From positions 1 to 5,482 of the forward strand of contig DRMS01000251.1 of the NCBI GenBank assembly GCA_011322515.1: a stretch of 5,482 nt of DNA, in the 5' to 3' direction. Origin of the DNA: Leucothrix mucor. Lineage in GTDB: Bacteria > Pseudomonadota > Gammaproteobacteria > Thiotrichales > Thiotrichaceae. Positions 5,321 through 5,482 of this stretch are shown here, in pieces. The notes under the pieces are model-generated. The model did no database searches. It was not told the DNA's origin and saw only the letters and a program-made list of their open reading frames with translations. Position 1 is the stretch's first letter, and every line of letters begins with the position of its first letter. The position numbers were made by a program, and so were the translations under genes.

Positions 5321-5482
5321 ATGATAGCAAAAAACTCACTCACCTGAGAAAATATATTCCTTTCCAAGCGCACCTAAGTTTATACGTCGTCAAGATTTAA
5401 CGCTTGAAATCCGTTCAGCACTTGCCATTGAAGCTTACCAGTCTCAGCAAGGCAGTGTTTGGGGTGGTATTACCCAATTATC
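5321..5482 (+). pseudogene. Transposase-like N-terminus with a frame break, cut by the window edge
   Basis: The ATG at 5321, ten bases after GGAGG, encodes MIAKNSLT and then meets TGA at 5345-5347. In the +1 frame from 5346 an open frame runs to the end of the window: EKIYSFPSAPKFIRRQDLTL and onward through EIRSALAIEAYQSQQGSVWG. That frame has no ATG, GTG or TTG between its last upstream stop (TAG at 5325) and the window end, so it needs the 5321 start joined by a +1 shift at ACC-TGA-G. The sequence resembles N-terminal DNA-binding segments of insertion-sequence transposases, from memory only. Either a single-base insertion broke the gene, or a programmed +1 shift controls it. The family is not assigned. 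Confidence 0.5.

Overview
The window looks like a chromosomal segment of a low-GC gammaproteobacterium. The basis is the order proA-nadD-rsfS-rlmH, a conserved housekeeping neighbourhood in that class, and protein motifs close to the gammaproteobacterial versions (for example the RlmH C-terminus ending in HPYHR). The species cannot be named from the sequence. A probable type III secretion-type metallopeptidase and an insertion-sequence end on the right suggest a genome with host-interaction and mobile DNA.

Layout: positions 1-263 are non-coding and hold a proA promoter candidate. proA (proline synthesis) occupies 264-1541. A 327-base gap holds one copy of a dispersed intergenic repeat and a promoter-like TATAAT just before nadD (NAD synthesis, 1869-2567). 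A 535-base gap follows, filled by three more copies of the same repeat: two face each other as a ~250-base imperfect palindrome, and the third leads into a sigma70-like promoter. rsfS (3103-3450) and rlmH (3451-3924) follow with no intervening base; both act on the ribosome large subunit. In related genomes these four genes are usually tightly packed. Here the first two gaps are expanded by repeats, and the genes appear to have separate promoters.

After rlmH comes a convergent intergenic region with two hairpins, one of them REP-like. A minus-strand gene (4171-5016) then encodes a 281-residue Gly/Asp-rich protein with a harpin-like first half and a C-terminal HELAH zinc-protease motif resembling the M91 (NleD/HopH1) effector family. 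Its upstream region carries a 9-bp inverted repeat overlapping a possible -10 element.

The right edge (about 5211-5482) looks like the start of an insertion sequence. A perfect 14-bp inverted repeat sequesters a strong Shine-Dalgarno sequence, and an ATG opens only eight codons before TGA. A transposase-like reading frame continues in the +1 frame to the window end, so the gene is either broken or frameshift-controlled.

Most notable are the four-copy repeat family spreading an essential gene cluster, the harpin-plus-protease architecture, and the self-masking transposase leader.
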